From: an uncultured bacterium
GTDB taxonomy: Bacteria; Bacteroidota; Bacteroidia; Chitinophagales; CAIODY01
Assembly: GCA_903871715.1 (NCBI GenBank)
Contig: CAIQHW010000104.1
Location: forward strand, 1-5,063
Direction of reading: 5' to 3'
DNA: 5,063 bases
Part shown: positions 5,063 to 5,063 of the stretch, in pieces
How positions within the stretch are numbered: position 1 is the stretch's first letter
Layout of the letters: the number at the start of each line of letters is the position of its first letter
The notes under the pieces: generated by a model
What the model was told of the DNA's origin: nothing
What the model saw: only the letters and a program-made list of their open reading frames with translations
The model's database searches: none
Made by a program: the position numbers and the translations under genes

Positions 5063-5063
5063 G

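Overview
The window looks like a Bacteroidota chromosome or contig fragment. I infer this from low GC (about one third over most of its length), the lack of Shine-Dalgarno sequences, -7 promoter boxes of the TAnnTTTG type in front of several genes, and proteins that read like Chitinophagaceae or Sphingobacteriales versions of known families. A species cannot be named. Nearly all genes lie on the minus strand; the two exceptions are a tRNA gene and one small membrane protein.

From left to right, the minus-strand start of lspA (signal peptidase II) runs off the left edge. It is transcribed divergently from a plus-strand tRNA-Phe(GAA). The tRNA ends at a strong hairpin, which also lies downstream of a convergent minus-strand pair: pabB (aminodeoxychorismate synthase component I, folate pathway) followed 6 bases later by a small MazG-like nucleotide pyrophosphohydrolase. 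Upstream of pabB is a 71-residue protein with a Lys/Ala-rich front half and an acidic back half. Upstream of that is a yajC-coaE pair (SecDF-YajC accessory subunit and dephospho-CoA kinase).

A 65-base gap with back-to-back -7 boxes separates yajC from a plus-strand conserved-looking membrane protein of unknown function. That gene meets a minus-strand acyl carrier protein tail to tail, with the two stop codons sharing bases. Just upstream of the ACP, in the same direction, is an FkbH-type HAD protein that continues past the right edge. FkbH plus a dedicated ACP is the known pairing for making glyceryl-S-ACP, so the right end probably belongs to a cell-surface or secondary-metabolite cluster.

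Most of the window is housekeeping. The points that merit a second look are the sharp GC and codon-usage jump inside fkbH over the last roughly 120 bases (chimeric join or recombination), the FkbH/ACP module, the unresolved pabB start, an acceptor-stem mismatch in tRNA-Phe, and two genes whose promoter boxes sit so close to the ATG that their mRNAs may be leaderless. I see no CRISPR array, transposon or phage. No stretch longer than 300 bases lacks a gene; the longest is 181-345.
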